Positions 61,831-64,000 of a stretch of 64,000 nucleotides of DNA are shown in pieces. The stretch lies in contig NZ_CP180208.1 in the NCBI RefSeq assembly GCF_047553045.1, positions 3,100,001-3,164,000 of the forward strand, given 5' to 3'. The position numbers and the translations under genes were made by a program. Position 1 is the stretch's first letter. Every line of letters begins with the position of its first letter. The notes under the pieces were generated by a model that was not told the DNA's origin, did not search any database, and was given only the letters and a program-made list of their open reading frames with translations. This stretch comes from Sphingomonas_L flavalba_A. GTDB lineage: Bacteria > Pseudomonadota > Alphaproteobacteria > Sphingomonadales > Sphingomonadaceae.

Positions 61831-61933
61831 CATGCTGAAACCCGTCTTCGCCGCCAACATATTCGCCGGCCATCGGCGTTGCGCCCAGCCCGCGTTTCAC
61901 GCCCCGCCCGTACCACGATCGGCGCGGGCCTGA
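61831..61933 (+). CDS. Possible 33-residue leader peptide before the DUF418 gene
   Basis: A short frame (MLKPVFAANIFAGHRRCAQP onward) has a strong AAGGAGG 7 nt before its ATG. It overlaps the beginning of the DUF418 frame, and its TGA at 61931-61933 lies inside that frame. It could couple translation into the DUF418 gene, which has no good start of its own, or mark a frameshift. Low confidence that a functional peptide is made. Confidence 0.35.
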
Positions 61934-63186
61934 TCGCGACCGCCAGCCCGGCGGGCGCCTCGCCGCGCCTCGCCACCGTCGACGCCGTGCGCGGCGCGGC
62001 GGTGATGGGCATATTGTTGCTCAACATCATCGCCTTCGCGATGCCCGGCTACGCCTATGTCGACCCGCAGTATTACGGCGGCGCGACCGGCGCGAACTTC
62101 TTCGCCTGGGCGGGCGCCTACATTCTCGCCGACGGCAAGATGCGCGGCCTGTTCACCATGCTGTTCGGCGCCAGCATGCTGCTGGTCGCCGATCGGGCGC
62201 TGGCCGGCGGGGAACACCCGGCGCGGGTGCATTATGCGCGGATGGGCTGGCTGCTGGTGATCGGCATGCTCCACGCCTGGCTGGTCTGGGCCGGCGACAT
62301 CCTGGTGCTCTACGCGCTGTGCGGCGCCGTCGCTTTTCTCGCCTGGCGGCTGCCCGCGCGCACGCTGTTCGCCATCGCCGTCGCGCTGTTTGCCGCGAAG
62401 CTCGCGGTCGGCGCTCTCCAGTACGACGCCGCCGCGCGCTACGAGGCGGCGGCCACCGCCCCGGCGGCCGACCCGGCCCTGCGGGCGCGCTGGCAGGCCT
62501 ACCGCGATTCGATGGCACCACCGCCCGCCACCGCCGCCGAAGACCTCGCCGCCTATCGCGGCGGCTGGGCCAGCGTGCAGGCGGCGCGCGGCGACACCGC
62601 GCGCGACTATCAGCAACGTATCCTGCCGCTGGCCGTCCCGGACACGCTGGCGCTGCTCGCGCTCGGCATGGCGCTGTTCCGCACCGGCTTCTTCAGCGGC
62701 ACGTGGGCCAGGCGGCGCTACCGGCAAGTCGCGCTCGCCGGCTACCTTATCTGCATACCGCTCTATCTGCCGCTGGTCGTCTGGATCACCGGCACCGCCT
62801 TCTCACCGGTCACCCTGCTGATGACGGAGGCGCTGCACCTGACCCTGCTGCGCCCGCTGCTGACCGTCGCCGACGCGGCACTCGTCATCCTGTTCGTGCA
62901 GTCCGGCCGCGCCCGCTGGCTGGCGGAGCGGCTGACGGCGGCCGGGCGCATGGCGTTTTCCAATTACATCGGCACCAGCCTGGTCTGCACCCTGTTCTTC
63001 TACGGCTACGGCCTTGGCTGGTACGGCTGGCTGGAACGCTGGCAGTGCTACGGCGTCGTCGCCGGCGTGTGGCTGCTGATCCTGCTCTGGTCGAAACCCT
63101 GGCTCGACCGATTCGCCTATGGGCCGCTCGAATGGCTGTGGCGTTCGCTCGCGCGCGGCCGGCTGCAACGCTTCCGCCACAACTGA
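61879..63186 (+). CDS. DUF418-family membrane protein
   Basis: A 435-codon frame starting with TTG. The conserved part begins near residue 31 with ATVDAVRGAAVMGILLLNII and continues with GGATGANFFAW, GKMRGLFTMLFGASM, and the DUF418 C-terminal block (GRMAFSNYIGTSLVCTLFFY and WSKPWLDRFAYGPLEWLWR). About ten transmembrane helices are predicted. The family is probably transport-related but uncharacterised. The true start is uncertain: a CTG at 61930 overlaps the leader-peptide stop as CTGA. Confidence 0.8.
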   Translation: MRPARVSRPARTTIGAGLIATASPAGASPRLATVDAVRGAAVMGILLLNIIAFAMPGYAYVDPQYYGGATGANFFAWAGAYILADGKMRGLFTMLFGASMLLVADRALAGGEHPARVHYARMGWLLVIGMLHAWLVWAGDILVLYALCGAVAFLAWRLPARTLFAIAVALFAAKLAVGALQYDAAARYEAAATAPAADPALRARWQAYRDSMAPPPATAAEDLAAYRGGWASVQAARGDTARDYQQRILPLAVPDTLALLALGMALFRTGFFSGTWARRRYRQVALAGYLICIPLYLPLVVWITGTAFSPVTLLMTEALHLTLLRPLLTVADAALVILFVQSGRARWLAERLTAAGRMAFSNYIGTSLVCTLFFYGYGLGWYGWLERWQCYGVVAGVWLLILLWSKPWLDRFAYGPLEWLWRSLARGRLQRFRHN

Positions 63187-63190
63187 TCTC

Positions 63191-63207
63191 TTGCAATCTA
63201 TTCGCAA
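63191..63207. promoter_or_regulatory. Candidate Fur box upstream of bfd
   Basis: TTGCAATCTATTCGCAA, an imperfect inverted repeat whose right half (ATTCGCAA) matches the alphaproteobacterial Fur consensus TTGCGAATNATTCGCAA. It lies 38 bp upstream of the bfd ATG. Iron repression of bfd is expected from the family's role. Confidence 0.45.
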
Positions 63208-63244
63208 TAGCCGTATTCCAATTGCGAGAGAGAGGGCGAAACCA

Positions 63245-63415
63245 ATGGTCGTCTGCGTTTGCAACGCAATACGGGAAAAGGACGTGCGAGAGGCCGCCCG
63301 TCAGGGCTGTGGCGACCCGCTTTCCGCCTATGCCAGCCTCGGCCGCCGGCCCCGTTGCGGCCAGTGTGTCCCGTTCGCGCGAGAGATTATCACTGAAGAA
63401 CGGGCTACTGCATAA
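63245..63415 (+). CDS. bfd: Bacterioferritin-associated ferredoxin
   Basis: A 56-residue [2Fe-2S] protein of the Bfd type: MVVCVCNAIREKDVREAARQ with Cys4 and Cys6, and RRPRCGQCVPFAREII with the second Cys pair. Bfd reduces the haem of bacterioferritin so that stored iron can be released. It lies 96 nt upstream of bfr but is separated from it by a strong hairpin, so the two can be expressed differently. ATG at 63245. Confidence 0.92.
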   Translation: MVVCVCNAIREKDVREAARQGCGDPLSAYASLGRRPRCGQCVPFAREIITEERATA

Positions 63416-63430
63416 CGCTCTCAACTGAAC

Positions 63431-63455
63431 AAACCGCGGATTTCCGCGGTTTTTT
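63431..63455 (+). terminator. Intrinsic terminator between bfd and bfr
   Basis: A 10-bp near-perfect stem (AAACCGCGGA paired with TTCCGCGGTTT around a short loop) is followed by TTTTTT on the plus strand. It would end bfd transcription before bfr. Confidence 0.85.
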
Positions 63456-63511
63456 CGAGTGATTCTTCCGCCCGGCGCGGCTATGATGCGCGCCTGCGGA
63501 AGGAGAATGTC

Positions 63512-63991
63512 ATGCAGGGTGACGCCAAGGTCATCGAGTATCTGAACGACGCGCTCAAGAATGAGCTGACGGCGATCAACCAGTATTTCCTGCACTACCG
63601 CCTGCTCGACCACTGGGGCGTGAAGCGCCTCGCCAAGTTCGAATATGGCGAGTCGATCGACGAGATGAAGCACGCCGACAAGCTGGCGGAGCGCATCCTG
63701 TTCCTCGACGGGCTGCCGAATTTCCAGATGCTCGGCCGGCTGCGCATCGGCGAATCGGTCGAGGAAATTCTGAAGGCCGACCTCGCGCTGGAAAATGAGG
63801 CGATTCCGCTGCTGCGCGACGGCATCGCCCACTGCGAAAGCGTGCGCGACTATATCACCCGCGAATTGCTGGAAGACATTCTCGCCAATGAGGAAGAACA
63901 TGTCGACACGCTGGAACGCCAGTTCGACATGATCCGCCAGATGGGGTTGCAGAACTACATCCAGCTCCAGTCGAAGCCGGAAGACGACTGA
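63512..63991 (+). CDS. bfr: Bacterioferritin
   Basis: A 159-residue four-helix-bundle iron-storage protein. MQGDAKVIEYLNDALKNELT carries the first ferroxidase-site Glu, HYRLLDHWGVKRLAKFEYGE follows, the haem-ligand Met lies in DEMKHADKLAERILFLDGL, and EDILANEEEHVDTLE completes the di-iron site. Subunits form a 24-mer cage. It is preceded by bfd, its release partner. Confidence 0.95.
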   Translation: MQGDAKVIEYLNDALKNELTAINQYFLHYRLLDHWGVKRLAKFEYGESIDEMKHADKLAERILFLDGLPNFQMLGRLRIGESVEEILKADLALENEAIPLLRDGIAHCESVRDYITRELLEDILANEEEHVDTLERQFDMIRQMGLQNYIQLQSKPEDD

Positions 63992-64000
63992 CCGACGGCG

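Overview
The window is a GC-rich, gene-dense alphaproteobacterial chromosome segment. Protein content points to the Sphingomonadales: a UrcA-family protein, a HIG1-type twin-membrane protein, a DUF4893 protein, a TonB receptor with a sphingomonad-style N-terminus, a PHB-linked patatin next to a hydroxybutyrate dehydrogenase, and many operons joined by 4-nt start/stop overlaps. This assignment is inference from gene content; there is no rRNA in the window.

Layout. 1-9.8 kb: the 5' end of a cobalamin adenosyltransferase gene, a HIG1-like protein, gluQ, an HNH endonuclease, ppc, a receiver protein, a sirohaem-type protein, and pheT-pheS. 9.8-16 kb: rplT-rpmI, a GFA protein, a HisN-type phosphatase, cytochrome b561, a TalC-type transaldolase, ruvA-ruvC-yebC, tRNA-Ser(CGA) and hspQ. 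16-26.8 kb: pgi, gor, a LytS/LytTR pair, urcA, a dicarboxylate-type symporter, a zinc peptidase, patatin and 3-hydroxybutyrate dehydrogenase. 26.9-34.4 kb: lysA-lipoprotein-argH, a TlpA-like lipoprotein, dapD, a HAD phosphatase and a subtilase autotransporter. 34.5-45.2 kb: an integrated mobile element (below). 45.2-64 kb: tRNA-Pro(CGG), a ferredoxin-NADP reductase, a CsgG-like protein, lepA, a TonB receptor, an HD protein, an animal-type haem peroxidase, a second LytS/LytTR pair, a dead IS5-family copy, a CurA-like reductase, an MscS channel, a sulfatase-fold membrane protein, a DUF418 protein, and bfd-bfr.

The most interesting part is a compact 10.7-kb element inserted in the 3' half of tRNA-Pro(CGG). 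It is bounded by a perfect 48-bp direct repeat (34465-34512 and 45146-45193). It carries a tyrosine integrase, an excisionase-like HTH protein, a RepA-type helicase gene with an iteron-like repeat cluster in its 3' end, an HNH endonuclease, a large terminase, and a complete HK97-type head set (capsid, protease, portal). It has no tail, connector, small terminase or lysis gene. This is the gene complement expected of a capsid-forming phage satellite (cf-PICI-like) that would make its own small head and borrow tails from a helper phage. All its genes look intact. It also encodes a membrane-associated S24-like peptidase whose nucleophile position is cysteine, and a small opposite-strand module (ribbon-helix-helix protein plus membrane protein).

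Other points worth a second look: ruvC appears to start at CTG, overlapping the yebC stop; an IS5-type insertion whose CTAG target duplication supplies the stop codon of both flanking convergent genes; and several non-ATG starts set by visible ribosome binding sites.
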